A stretch of DNA of 64,000 nucleotides, from the NCBI RefSeq assembly GCF_046630445.1, contig NC_092335.1, forward strand, positions 3,408,001-3,472,000, read 5' to 3'. The stretch is from Rutidosis leptorrhynchoides (Eukaryota; Streptophyta; Magnoliopsida; Asterales; Asteraceae). Below, in pieces: positions 1-11,942 of this stretch (within the stretch, counting starts at the first letter, position 1; the number at the start of each line of letters is the position of its first letter). Under the pieces are notes generated by a model. That model ran no database searches. It worked only from the letters and a program-made list of their open reading frames with translations, and had not been told where the DNA came from. A program made the translations under genes and the position numbers.

Positions 1-442
1 CCTCATATAGAGTTTCATTTGGCTTCTGTGTGAACGTAACAATTTCTGCTTGAAGTCTTACGGCTTTAGATGCAGGAAAGAATTGTTTAAGAAATTTGTC
101 AATTAAAACATCCCATGTATCAATCGCCCCTTCAGGTAACGATTCCAACCAATCTTTGGCTTCTCCCTTCAAAGTCCAGGGAAATAACATGAGATATATC
201 TGTTCATCCTCCACTTCTCGTATTTTAAATAGTGTGCAGATCCTATTAAAGGTACGTAGATGTTCATTTGGATCTTCCTTCGGCGCACCACTAAATTGGC
301 ATTGATTAGTCACCATGTGTAAAATTTGTCCTTTGATTTCATAATCTGGCGCATTAATGTCTGGATGAGTAATTGCGTGACCTTGGCCAGTGCGTTTAGC
401 TCTCATTCGGTCTTCCATACTTAAAGGTTCCAGATTCTCCAT
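1..442 (-). CDS. gag: gag N-terminal part of Athila copy 1 (runs off window)
   Basis: The minus-strand reading starts MENLEPLSMEDRMRAKRT and continues into the retrotransposon gag domain. The same protein is encoded at 4105-4556 in copy 2. The part seen covers about the first 145 residues. It is a fossil virus-like gene; the remainder lies outside the window. Confidence 0.7.
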   Translation of the reverse strand, partial: MENLEPLSMEDRMRAKRTGQGHAITHPDINAPDYEIKGQILHMVTNQCQFSGAPKEDPNEHLRTFNRICTLFKIREVEDEQIYLMLFPWTLKGEAKDWLESLPEGAIDTWDVLIDKFLKQFFPASKAVRLQAEIVTFTQKPNETLYE

Positions 443-1607
443 AATTGAATTTGTTGAATCGGTATCACTAAATGATTCTGTTTTAATAGTTCGTTCTTCA
501 ACAATATCTGTTTGAATGATTGGTGGCTCCGGAGGAAAGTTTAATGGTTCGGGATCTACAAACCGTTCCTGAATATTCTCCGGATTCTCAATTGTGAGGT
601 CGGGTTCAAAAAATGGATTATCGGAAATTTGAACTGAAGTACTTGGTTGACTGGATGACGATTCTAAAGAAAAATCAACGGCGGTTATATTTGTTAAACG
701 ATGTCTTGATCGAGTTACAGGTGGTGAACGTACAAAAGGTGATGAACGTCTTGCTCGGTGCATTCACAGAATATCCTATTAGTTTTTAAAAGGAAAGAAA
801 AATTATAATAAGTTATCCAATCAATAGACTTTTCTGATTTTGCCCACGTTTCGAATAGCCAAAAGATGCAGTAGAGGGGCAGGATTCGTTTGGTCTCAAT
901 ATAATTGAGGACTGTTTGGCTCCAATAACCCGGTCCACGTACAAATCCAACTATTACTACGAACCAGAAAATTTTGATGTCTATCAATTTAATCACTCAA
1001 AATAAATTTTCGTAATTTTAAGAAATTTAGATAAGAAGTAGAATAAAATTCTAAGTCCTAAAAACTAGAATAGCGAGAAATAAGAGAGAAAAAGAGTTCG
1101 TCGCAAAAGGTTGAAAAAGAAAAAATGGTTGAAAAATAAAAGGTGACGGAAAAATAAAAGAAACTTATAAAAACTTAAAAATACTTAACTAACCTAACCT
1201 TATTACTACAACTAACTTAAAATTATAATCGCAAATTGAAATTACTAATTGGAATGATAATTGATACATAGTAAAAGGTCTAAAAATATTAAAGCTTACA
1301 AGGAAAAACTAAATCCCAAATGGAAATAACTTAAAAAGAAACTAAAACTTAAAAAGGCGTCGCAAAATTCTAAAGCACCTAAATCTTAGTCTTAAAGAAA
1401 AAGCACTTAAAGAATTCTACGGCAAAGCCTAAAAATCTAGGAGTAAAAATAACTATAGCAAAAACTAAGTTTAAAATTAAATATGAGCTAAAAAATACAA
1501 ATATTACGTTACAACGATTAAAAAGGTACAAAATAACAAAATATATAAAAAGTTGTAAAAAGTACAATTTTTTTATAATAATATATAAAACTAATAATAT
1601 ATAAAAC

Positions 1608-1638
<31 letters not shown>

Positions 1639-2082
1639 TAAGGTTAAATAATAATAATAATAAATTAAAACCCGTAATTAATGCAGGTTTAGGGCTTCCT
1701 TGTCGCCTGTCAGAGACCCTCCGCGAGTCGCGGCAATTAAAGAGGAAAACCCCGTGAGTCGCGGGGTTCCAGAATTCAGTTGACAGGTTTCACTTTTTAC
1801 GCGTTTTCTTTATTTATTTTTTTTTTTTTTATGTTTTCTGTTTTTTTAAATAATTAAAAGATTTTAAAATAAAACTTATATTTTTATAAACTAAAATAGA
1901 AATAAAGAAACTTTATAAAACTTAAATATTTAACAAAATCTTAAAAATACTAATATTTTTGTTTTTTTTTTTATATTTTCGAATATTTAAAACGTATTTT
2001 TACAAAAACGACTTTTAATAAAAGTAACTAAAAATCTTTTTTTTTTTTTTATTAGCGTTGCGCTTCCGGCTTTTAAGATGGT
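443..2082 (-). other. Athila copy 1 leader between primer site and gag
   Basis: About 1.6 kb of A/T-rich leader. It includes an open stretch of 93 codons (715-996, minus) that has a recognisable counterpart in copy 2 (4783-5082), and a GC-palindrome pair at 1719 and 1750. The shared open stretch may reflect only common descent. No known domain is recognised. Confidence 0.6.
1719..1766. repeat. Paired GC-rich palindromes, Athila leader
   Basis: CTCCGCGAGTCGCGG at 1719 and a related CCCCGTGAGTCGCGGGG at 1750, 31 bp apart, in an AT-rich context. Other copies with the same layout are at 3587/3618, 5957/5988, 8029/8061 and 11896/11928. Confidence 0.8.
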
Positions 2083-2100
2083 TCCCCGGCAGCGGCGCCA
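2083..2100 (-). other. Primer-binding site, tRNA-Asp type
   Basis: On the minus strand the sequence reads TGGCGCCGCTGCCGGGG, complementary to the 3' end of a plant tRNA-Asp. This is the usual priming site of Athila elements. It lies 10 bp inside the LTR edge. Confidence 0.8.
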
Positions 2101-2110
2101 AAAATATACT

Positions 2111-4104
2111 TGATGTCGAACGAGGTGTATATAAAATAGCTTATATTTTACTAGGAAAAACTATTAAATACGATACAATTTTACACAAGATATTTATTTA
2201 TTTATAGAATGGATATACTTAAACCTTGCTACAACACTTATAGGCAGTGTACCTAATCGTACAGTAGTGTAGTTTTTAGTAAGTCCGGTTCGTTCCACAG
2301 GGAAATCTTTAAACAGAGCTCAACGCTATATTAGTTTACTTTTATAAGAATACAAATATATATATAGGTAATATTATTATTATAAAGGGGGGTTTTTACC
2401 GTTTAATGACCGGTTTGTCGATTTTAAAACTTTAGTCGCAGTTAAAACCTAATGTAAAATATTAAATAAATACAAGACTTAAATTAAAGCGTAAAGTAAA
2501 TAACGATAATGAAATTGCGAATAAAAATGCGATAAAATTAAATTGCGATAATTAAAAGTACGATAATTAAAAGTGTGATTAAATAAAATAACAATAAATA
2601 AAAGTGCGATAATTAGAAGTGCAATTAAATATAAAATAAAGGAAATTAAATATGAAATAAAAGAATTATGCTTATTTAAACTTCCGTAATCATGATGTTT
2701 GACGTGTTGATTTTAGTTTTATGCCCATGGGTTAATTGTCCTTTGTCCTGGATTATTCAATATGTCCGTCTGGTTTTTGTCCATAACAGTCCATCAGTCA
2801 TAAATATAAATTGCAAGTGTCCTTGTCAAATTATTATTATACCCGAAGATAAATATTCCAACTAATTGGGGATTCGAATTGTAACAAGGTTTTAATACTT
2901 TGTTTAATGAATACACCAGGTTATCGACTGCGTGTAAACCAAGGTTTTACTACTTTGTTAACAATTACACCAATTACCCTTGAATGTAATTTCACCCCTG
3001 TTTTAATTATTCTAGTGGCTATTAATCCATTCCCGTGTCCGGTTAAATGAACGATTATTCGTACATATAAATACCCCGCCCATCGTGTCCGATCGAGTGT
3101 ATATGGTAATTTATAGGGACGCCCAATTGTAAATCTTTATATTAACATTAACAAACTTTCATTTAGTTAAACAAATATAAAGCCCATTATTAGCCCATAG
3201 TCTAATTTCCACAAGTGTCGTTCTTTTGTCCAAACCCCAATTATGGTACAAAGCCCAATTACCCAATTTTAGTAATTAGCCCAACATCATGATTACTTCG
3301 TTTTAAATAAGCATAATAATAACTTAGCTACGAGACATTAATGTAAAAAGGTTGAACATAACTTACAATGATTAAAAATAGCATAGCGTTACACGGACAG
3401 AATTTCGACTTACACCCTTACAACATTCGCTAACATACCCTTATTATTAGAATTATAATTAAAATTAAAATATAAATTATAAATATAAATATATTTACGT
3501 ATGAAGAGGAAGAGAAAAAGATGAAATTAAGATATGAAATTTGATCAGAATTCGGTTTGCTTTATAGCCAGACTTGATTTTTGGGGCTCCGCGACTCGCG
3601 GCAAAATGCCCTTAAAACTCCGCGAGTCGCGGAGAGGTATTTACAGCTCACACCCTTGGAGTTTCTTGCTGCCGACGGTTTTTATTATATATATATATAA
3701 TATATATATAATTAATATAATTAATTATATATTATATTATATTTATATACATAGTTAACTTGTAATTTTTAGTCCGTTGCGTCGAGCGTTAAGAGTTGAC
3801 TCTAGTCCCGGTTCCGGATTTTCGAACGTCCTCGCGTACAATTTAATATCTTGTACTTTGCGTTTTGAATCTTGTACTCTTGTGATTTCGAGACGTTTCT
3901 TATCAATAATTGGAACCTTTTTGATTGTCTTTTGTACTTTTGAGCTTTTTGGTTGTTTGCGTCTTCAATTCGTCGAATCTGTCTTTTGTCTTCACCTTTT
4001 ATTATTTAAACGAATATCTCTTGTAAATAGAACAATTGCAACTAAAAGCTTGTCTTTCTTGAGGAATAATGCTATGAAATATATGTTCGTTTTTAGCATT
4101 ATCA
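2111..4104 (-). repeat. 5' LTR of Athila copy 1
   Basis: A segment of about 1994 bp bounded by TGAT...ATCA. Its left edge is 10 bp from the tRNA-Asp primer site, and its right edge is where homology to the 6512-8547 LTR ends. It holds a pair of GC-rich palindromes at 3587 and 3618 and an AT-rich low-complexity stretch at 3685-3745. Confidence 0.8.
3587..3634. repeat. Paired GC-rich palindromes, Athila LTR copy 1
   Basis: CTCCGCGACTCGCGG at 3587 and CTCCGCGAGTCGCGGAG at 3618 (8-bp arms around one central base), start-to-start distance 31 bp. Confidence 0.85.
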
Positions 4105-4556
4105 CTTGTCCACGCCTCATATAGAGTTTCATTTGGCTTCTGTGTGAACGTAACAATTTCTCCTTGAAATCTTACGGCTTTAGATGCCGGAAAGAATTTT
4201 TTAAGAAATTTTTCAACTAAAACGTCCCATGTATCGATCGCCCCTTCAGGTAATGGTTCCAACCAATCTTTGGCTTCTCCCTTTAAAGTCCAGGAAAATA
4301 ACATGAGATATATCTGTTCATCCTCAACTTCTCTTATTTTAAATAGTGTGCAGATCCTATTAAAGGTACGAAGATGTTCATTTGGATCTTCCTTCGGCGC
4401 ACCACTAAATTGGCATTGATTAGTCACCATGTGTAGAATTTGTCCTTTGATTTCATAATATGGCGCATTAATGTCAGGATGAGTAATTGCGTGACCTTGG
4501 CCAGTGCGTTTAGCTCTCATTCGGTCTTCCATACTTAAAGGTTCCAGATTCTCCAT
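4105..4556 (-). CDS. gag: gag N-terminal part of Athila copy 2
   Basis: Begins MENLEPLSMEDRMRAKRTGQ and contains the gag core with motifs such as WTLKGEAKDWLEPLPEGAI. This is the retrotransposon-gag family that forms the virus-like particle. The reading is cut where the copy 1 LTR begins. Fossil. Confidence 0.75.
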
Positions 4557-6190
4557 AATTGAATTTGTTGAATCTGAATCACTAGAGGATTCTGATTTAA
4601 TGGTTCATTCCTCAACAATCTCTGTTTGAATGATTGGTGGTTTCGGAGGAAAGATTAATGGTTCAGGATCTATGAATCGTCCCTGAATATTCTCCGGATT
4701 CTCAATTGTGAGGTTGGGTTCAAAAAATAGATTATCGGAAATTTGAATTGGAGTACTTGGTCGACTGGATGTCTTGATCTAGTTACAGGTGGTGAACGTA
4801 CAAAAGGTGGTGAACGTACAAAAGGTGGTGAACGTCTTGCTCGGTGCATTCACTGAATATCCTATTAGTTTTTAAAAAGGAAAGAAAAATTATATAAGTT
4901 ATCCAATTAATAGACTTTTCTGATTTTGTCCACGTTTCGAATAGCCAAAAGATGCAGCAGAGGGGCAGGATTCGTTTGGTCTCAATATAATTGAGTATTG
5001 TTTGGCTCCAATAACCCGGTCCACGTACAAATCCAACTATTGCTACGAACCAGAAAATTTTAATGTCTATCAATTTAACCACTTAAAATAAATTTTCGAA
5101 ATTTTAAGAAATTTAGATAAGAAATAGAATAAAAATATATGTCCTAAAAACTAGAATGGCGAGAAATAAGAAAGAAAAAGAGCGCGTCGAAAAAGGTCGA
5201 AAAAGAAAAGGGTTGATAAATAAAAGGCGTCGAAAAATAAGAAAAAAAAAGAAATGACTTATAAAACTTTAAAACACTCGACTAACCTAACCTAACCTTA
5301 TTACTATCACTAACTTAAAATTAAAATTGCAAATTGAGATTACTAATTCGAGTGATAATTGATACATAGGTAAAAGGCGTCGAAAAATAAAAATAAGAAA
5401 GTAGTGCGTTGAAACTTAAAAAAGAACTAAAAACTAAGAATTAAAAGTTGCGTCTAAAAATATTAAAGCTTACAAGTAAAACTATATCCCAAATGGCAAT
5501 AACTTAAAAAGGTACTAAAACTTAGATAGGCGTCGCAAAATTCTAAAGCACCTAAATTTTAGTCTAAAGAGAAAGCACTTAAGGGATTTTACGGCAAAGC
5601 TTAAAAATCTAGAAGTAAAAATAACTATGGCAAAAACTATATTTAAAACTAAATACGAGCGAAAAATACAACAAATTACGCTAAAACAATTAAAAAGGGA
5701 CAAAATATAAAAATATACTAAAAGTTGTAAAAAGTACAATTTTTATAAAAATATTATTTTTATATTATTTATTTTATAAAAGTATTAATTTAATAATTTA
5801 ATAAAACTAATTAAACTAAATACATAAATTAATTAAAACTTAAATTAAATACTAAATTAATTAAATATTTAACCCTAAATACAAATTAATTAATAATAAT
5901 TAATAATACTCCGTATTTAATGCAGATTAGAGTTCTGTCAGGCGCGTGTAGGGTGGCTCCGCGAGTTGCGGTACACCTGGCAACAAACTCCGCGAGTCGC
6001 GGGGTTTGAAATTTCAGATAAGGTGATTTCGTTTGACAGGTTCTGTAGTTTTTTTTTTAATTATATTTTATATATTTTTCTGTTTTAATAATTAAATAAA
6101 ATATTTATATAAATTAAATAAAAACTTATGTTTTAAAAACTAAAATAAAAATAGAAATACTTTATAATTTTATAAAAAACTTAAAAATAG

Positions 6191-6229
<39 letters not shown>

Positions 6230-6485
6230 TCGTTTTTTTATGTTTTAAATAAACACAAAATATTTAAATAAGACTTATATTTTTATAAAATAAAAATAAA
6301 GAAACTTTATAAAACTTAAAAATTTAACAAACTCTTAAAAATATTTATATTTTTGTTTTCTTTTTATATTTTCGAATATTTAAAACGTATTTTTACAAAA
6401 GCGTATTTTTTATAAAAGTAAACTAAAATTTTTTTTTTTTTTTTATATAGCGTTGCGCTTCCGGCTTTTAAGCTAGATTTTAAAT
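4557..6485 (-). other. Athila copy 2 leader
   Basis: A/T-rich leader of about 1.9 kb. It holds a 99-codon open stretch at 4783-5082 related to that of copy 1, a TA tract near 6194-6226, and a GC-palindrome pair at 5957/5988 (31 bp apart). Confidence 0.6.
5957..6004. repeat. Paired GC-rich palindromes, Athila leader copy 2
   Basis: CTCCGCGAGTTGCGG at 5957 and CTCCGCGAGTCGCGGGG at 5988, spacing 31 bp. Confidence 0.8.
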
Positions 6486-6502
6486 TCCCCGGCAGCGGCG
6501 CC
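6486..6502 (-). other. Primer-binding site, tRNA-Asp type
   Basis: Identical core to the site at 2083-2100, 9 bp from the LTR edge at 6512. Confidence 0.8.
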
Positions 6503-6511
6503 AAAAATACT

Positions 6512-7885
6512 TGATGTTAAAGCTAAGGGGTATAAAATACTATTAAATTTTACAACTAAATACTATTAAATATGATACAATTTTACACAAGATATTTATT
6601 TATTTAAAGAATGGATATACTTAAACCTTGCTACAACACTTATAGGCAGTGTACCTAATCGTACAGTAGTGTAGTTTTTAGTAAGTCCGGTTCGTTCCAC
6701 AGGGAAAAATCTTTAACCAAAGCTTAACGTTATATTAGTTTTAATTTATAAAAATACAAATATATAAATAAGTAATATTATTATTATAAAAGGGGGGTTT
6801 TTACCGTTTAATGACCGGTTTTTCGATTTTAAAAAACTTTAGTCGCAGTTAAAACCTAATGTAAAATATTAAAAAATATATTATAATTTAAAGCGTAAAG
6901 TAAATAACGATAATGAAATTGCGATAAATAAAAGTGCGATAAAATAAAATTGCGATAATTAAAAAGTACGATAATTAAAAGTGCAATTAAATACAATAAC
7001 AATAAATAAAAGTGCGATATTTAGAAGTGAAATTAAATATAAAATAAAGGAAATTAAATATGAAATAAAAGAATTATGCTTATTTAAACTTCCGTAATCA
7101 TGATGTTTGACGTGTTGATTTTTAGTTTATCCCCATGGGTTAATTGTCCTTTGTCCTGGATTATTTAATATGTCCGTCTGGTTTTTGTCCATAACAGTCC
7201 ATCAGTCATAAATATAAAGTGCGAGTATCCTCGTCAAATTATCCTTATACCCGAAGTCAAATATTCCAACTAATTGGGGACTTAAACTGTAACAAGGTTT
7301 TATTACTTTGTTTAATAATTACACCAGGATATCAACTGCGTGTAACCCAAGGTTTTAATACTTTGTTATCAATTATGCCAAGTGTCCTTGTACATAATTT
7401 TACCCCTGTTTTAATAATTCCATAGACTATTAATCCATTTCCGTATCCGGTTAAATGAACGATTATTCGTACATATAAATACCCCGCCCATCGTGTCCGA
7501 TCGAGTGTATATGGTTATTTATAGGGACGTCCAATTGTAAATCTTTATATTAAAATTAACAAACTATCATTTAGTTAAACAAATATAAAGCCTATTAATA
7601 GCCCATAGTCTAATTTCCACAAGTGTCGTTCTTTTGTCCAAACCCCAATTATGGTACAAAATCCAATTACCCAATTTTAATATTTTTAGCCCAACATCAT
7701 GATTACTTCGTTTTAAATAAGCATAATAATAACTTAGCTACGAGACATTAAATTAAAAAGGTTGAACATAACTTACAATGATTAAAAATAGCGTAGCGTT
7801 ACACGGACAGAATTTCGACTTACACCCTTACAACATTCGCTAACATACCCTTATTATTAGAATTAAAATTAAAATTAAAATTATA

Positions 7886-7947
<62 letters not shown>

Positions 7948-8547
7948 CGTTTGATGAGAGAAGAAGAAAAAGGATGTTTAAAATGATCAAAATGCGTTAG
8001 CTTTTATAGGCATTTTTGTCCAGGGTATCTCCGCGAGTCGCGGTGTTTTTCCACTACAAACTCCGCAAGTCGCGGAGTTCGTAAACCCAGCTCACACCAT
8101 TTTGTCTTTTAATTTGCCGACGTTATTTAAATATAAATATAATATATAAATAATTTTTAATAATTATTTAAATATTATATTATATTTATGTGCATAGTTG
8201 GCTCGTAATTTTTAGTCCGTTACGTCGAGCGTTGAGAGTTGACTCATGTCCCGGTTCCGGATTTTCGAACGTCCTTGCGTACTATTTTATATCTTGTACG
8301 TTGCGTTTTGAATCTTGTACTCTTGTAATTTTGAGATGTTTCTTATCAATAATTGGAACCTCTTTGATTGTATTTTGTACTTTTGAGCTTTTTGGTCGTT
8401 TGCGTCTTCAATTCGTCGAATCTGTCTTTTGTCTTCACCTTTTATTATTTAAACGAATATCACTTGTAAATAGAACAATTGCAACTAAAAGCTTGTCTTT
8501 CTTGAGAGATAATGCTATAAAATATATGTTCGTTTTTAGCATTATCA
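6512..8547 (-). repeat. 5' LTR of Athila copy 2
   Basis: About 2036 bp, with termini matching the copy 1 LTR (TGAT...ATCA). It contains a long TA tract at about 7890-7943 and a palindrome pair at 8029/8061. Confidence 0.8.
8029..8077. repeat. Paired GC-rich palindromes, Athila LTR copy 2
   Basis: CTCCGCGAGTCGCGG at 8029 and CTCCGCAAGTCGCGGAG at 8061, spacing 32 bp. Confidence 0.8.
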
Positions 8548-8787
8548 ATATACACTAAAATATAAACTTTGTCTATACACTATTTATGCAATCAATGCAG
8601 CAAGATGTGTCTAGACTAAGAATGATAAGCATGTAATTTTTTAAGGGTGATAAGCAGATGATTTCCGACTATAAATGATAAGCAAAAATTTTGACATGCA
8701 GTTAAGGTCGAAGTCCAGACTCACTAATGCATCTTAATAACTATCCGTTAGACACACTAATGCAAGACATGGTTCGCTAAGACCACC

Positions 8788-8799
8788 GCTCTGATACCA
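8788..8799 (-). other. Primer-binding site, initiator tRNA-Met type
   Basis: Minus-strand TGGTATCAGAGC, the standard initiator-Met primer site of many plant LTR elements, 2 nt from the LTR edge. Confidence 0.8.
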
Positions 8800-9920
8800 A
8801 CTGAAACGACTCATCCATATTACTATAAACGCAGTACGTTATTCATTGGTCCCATAGCGAGGTATTTGACCTCTATATGATACGTTTTAGAAAATATTGC
8901 ATTCGTTTCATGAAAAGCACATCATTATTATACATAATGCATGTTTTAAATAAGTGGGCGATTATTTAAGGAATAATCCCCATGATACATTGGTTTTCAA
9001 ATACTACACACGTGACATAACAGTCGAATATAATACATGACAAATGTTTTATTGAATGCAACACTTCATTTAAACAAAAGCATGAGACTCCATGCACAGC
9101 TTGCTCAGATAATGCAACAGCGGAAGACTTTCTTAAGGACCTGAGAATAAACATGCTTAAACAGTCAACATAAAGGTTGGTGAGATATATAGGTTTGCAT
9201 CGATATAAATATAGACCACTAGATTTCATAGTTATAAATATATGTACACTCGCAAGTGTATAAAAGTATTCTATAAGTTGTTGATCGCTTCGGTAACTAT
9301 ACTTAACCATTAATGTAGCATATTTCCTTTATTATGAAATCTCCCTACACTGTACCAAGTGTAGTAAAAACGAAGTACTATGCAGCCGTTTACGATACTA
9401 GAGCGACTAGCCCGGTTGGGGTTGTCAAACTCGATAGATCTATCAATAGGATTCGCGCTTACATGCTCTTACAACATGTAAATATTAGTTACCAAGCTAT
9501 TAGGGAAAAATATGCAAAGTGGTACAACTCAACGTAGAATATATTTTAAGTATTTGTGCCCATGGCGTAAAACATAAAATGCATGTATTCTCATCTCAAA
9601 ATATTTTTAGAGTCTAAAAATGGGACTATATACTCACAGTAGTAAAAGTATATTAATAATAAGTTTTCAACTTATTAAAAAATGACCGTCGTCCTTGGAC
9701 TCACGAACCTATAACAATAATAACGATTCAGATAATAATACGACATATGAATAAAATAAAGCAAGTTCATAGAATACTTATATAATAATTTTTAACATTT
9801 TATGTTAGTAGTCCATTTTTAGTAGTCCTTTGTTAGTAGTCCAAAATAGTCCGAAAAGTCCAACAGTCCAATAATCGGTATATATATATATATATATATA
9901 TAATCTTAGAATTACCCCAC

Positions 9921-10068
9921 GACGTATTGTATACGTATTGTCTTTGCATCAACCCAGAGACATATTGTATACGTATTGTCTTAGAATTAACTAAGACATA
10001 TTGTGTACGTATTGTCTTAGGATTTATCAAAACGTATTGTATACTTATTGTGTTAGGACGTACCAAGA
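9921..10068. repeat. Minisatellite, about 4 units of 36-38 bp
   Basis: Units share the core CGTATTGTATACGTATTGTC with small changes. The core contains the self-complementary GTATAC. It is inside the LTR at 8802-11651. Confidence 0.7.
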
Positions 10069-11265
10069 ATATTATTATACATATATACAATCACAGAATT
10101 AACCAAGATTATAATATTTTGTTATACTACTGATAACATGTCCAAATATATATAGGATATAGGAAAATTTAACAAGGATATGGTTAATATAGTTTTTATA
10201 ATATAAATTTCGTCCATACAACGTTAATTTTAGCAGATTTTGTTTTGCTCACCAAATATTCATTACAACTCCGTTTAAAGTGAATCAAATTACTATGGAT
10301 TCATTAAGAAGTAAATTTTACAAAACCAATTTGAAAAGTTCATCCCAAGTAGTAATTTTTAGAGCTTTACCCTCTTTTTGTGTCGGTGGACAGATTTGGA
10401 AAAATCCCCTCATCCACCCAATATATGATTTTTAATAAAATACTTCCACTTTGTCTAAAATCATGAAAAAAATACTGGAAGTAAGTCTTAGACTCGAACT
10501 CAAAGTCTAAGATAGGTTTTTAATTCCCAACCCAAAACAGCCCGCTTTTTACCGAATGGAGATTAAAGGATATATGTTAAGTTTCAAGGTGTTCTTCATA
10601 TGTACAAGTTATAATTTCTTATATTAACTTAATATAACATCATAATACATATAAATAAGTATTATTAGAGTTAAGTTAGAAAGATTATATTAGTTTTTCA
10701 AACAAGCTTGGTGTTCACCAAAACAAGTTCTAGTTTTTACAAGTTTTATAAGTATAATAAGGTAGCAAGTATACAAGGAATTGAACAAGGATTTTAAGAA
10801 GTATTTTACCTTGATTATGAAGAGAAAAGTTGCTGAGATTAAAGTATGATATGAGAGCATTCAAGTGTGTGTTTTTAGTTTAAGAAAATATGGAGTAAAA
10901 ATGAGTTAAAATGGTCCTTATTTATAAGCTTATAATTTTGACTTTTAGTGAAAATATCTAAGATAAGTTAAATTGTATTAAGTCATGTATGACATATTAA
11001 ATTGATTAAGTCATGGATGACATATTACACAAATAATTGTAGATTTCTATTGGTATATACCAATAGTAAATACTTCTAGAAGCCGTGTATAATACAGGTA
11101 AAAATACCATATGAATGCGAGTAGAACGGAAATACGAGTATAGCTATCCTTTATATGTATTGGTATATTATAAAGTGTATTCAATACTTGTAAGGATGTA
11201 TTTACACTCGTAATACATTATATGTAAATACATTTTAACATAAGTTAATTACATCGTTTAAATAG

Positions 11266-11267
<2 letters not shown>

Positions 11268-11341
<74 letters not shown>
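11268..11341. repeat. (TA)n microsatellite
   Basis: About 37 uninterrupted TA units near the 5' end of the minus-strand LTR. Confidence 0.95.
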
Positions 11342-11345
<4 letters not shown>

Positions 11346-11730
11346 TAAAAACTCTTTAAATTAGTAGTATGAAAATATATATATAATACTTTGTTAATAT
11401 ACTTAATGAGATATTTAATTATCATATTTTCAAGTTAAATATATATAAATCCATATATATACACAATAATTAAACAATTAAACAATTAAATTAAGTTATG
11501 ACGTTCGTGAATCGTCGGAATAAAAGGGTGACCAAAAGCTTGTGTAAAACTCTTTTCGGAGGTTCAAGATTTATTAAAATTCATTGCTTATCAAGTCGAA
11601 ATTATATAAAGATTAAGTTTAAATTTGGTCGGAAATTTTCGGGTCGTCACACCGTTTTAGATTACTCGAGCAGCACTCCGTCGTAGTATTTTATGTATAT
11701 AATAATACTAATACTAATACTAATAATACT

Positions 11731-11736
11731 GTAGTA

Positions 11737-11816
<80 letters not shown>
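11731..11816. repeat. (AAT)n microsatellite
   Basis: A run of about 28 AAT units within the older LTR fragment. Confidence 0.9.
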
Positions 11817-11817
<1 letters not shown>

Positions 11818-11895
11818 TAAATATCGAGAGATAGATGGATATGTGGATTCGGCAGAAATGATCTAGCTTTATAGCCCTGGACTGAATTTTTGATA

Positions 11896-11942
11896 CTCCG
11901 CGATCGTGAAGGTATTAAGCCTACTAGCTCCGCGATCGCGAG
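11896..11942. repeat. Paired GC-rich palindromes, diverged form
   Basis: CTCCGCGATCGTGA at 11896 and CTCCGCGATCGCGAG at 11928, 32 bp apart. The core is changed to GCGATCGC but keeps its palindromic nature. Confidence 0.75.

Larger units (their letters stand above)
1..4104 (-). mobile_element. Athila-type Ty3 LTR element, copy 1 (left part outside window)
   Basis: Read on the minus strand, the order is 5' LTR (4104-2111), primer-binding site, a leader of about 1.6 kb, then the start of gag, which runs off the left edge. The primer-binding site matches the 3' end of tRNA-Asp, as known for Athila elements. The gag sequence is of the plant Athila/retrotransposon-gag type. The LTR starts inside the gag of a second copy (4105 onward), so copy 1 is inserted in copy 2. 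The expected partner of the target duplication (CTTGT at 4105-4109) lies outside the window. Only one LTR is visible, so no age can be given; wholeness cannot be judged. Confidence 0.85.
4105..8547 (-). mobile_element. Athila-type Ty3 LTR element, copy 2 (interrupted by copy 1)
   Basis: Same order as copy 1 on the minus strand: 5' LTR 8547-6512, tRNA-Asp primer site at 6486-6502, leader, and gag start at 4556. Gag is cut at 4105 by the LTR of copy 1; its remainder would lie left of the window. The 5' edge at 8547 abuts the leader of a chromovirus-like element, so copy 2 is inserted there. Homology to copy 1 is high but with many differences and indels, so they are separate insertions. It is a fossil, interrupted by at least one other element. 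Confidence 0.85.
8548..11651 (-). mobile_element. 5' end of a chromovirus-like Ty3 element, interrupted by Athila copy 2
   Basis: On the minus strand: LTR (11651-8802), then 2 nt, then a primer site matching initiator tRNA-Met (8799-8788), then about 240 bp of leader ending at 8548 where Athila copy 2 begins. The LTR shares blocks with the LTR of the Tekay-type element at 37617-47098, for example the conserved segment around 9550-9640, so it is probably the same broad clade. Its internal part would lie beyond the left window edge. Fossil; incomplete in this window. Confidence 0.7.
8802..11651 (-). repeat. 5' LTR of the interrupted chromovirus-like element
   Basis: About 2850 bp. On the minus strand it starts TGTGACGACCCG and ends GTCGTTTCA, 2 nt from the initiator-Met primer site. 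It contains a 37-bp minisatellite (9921-10068) and a TA tract (11268-11341). Confidence 0.65.
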
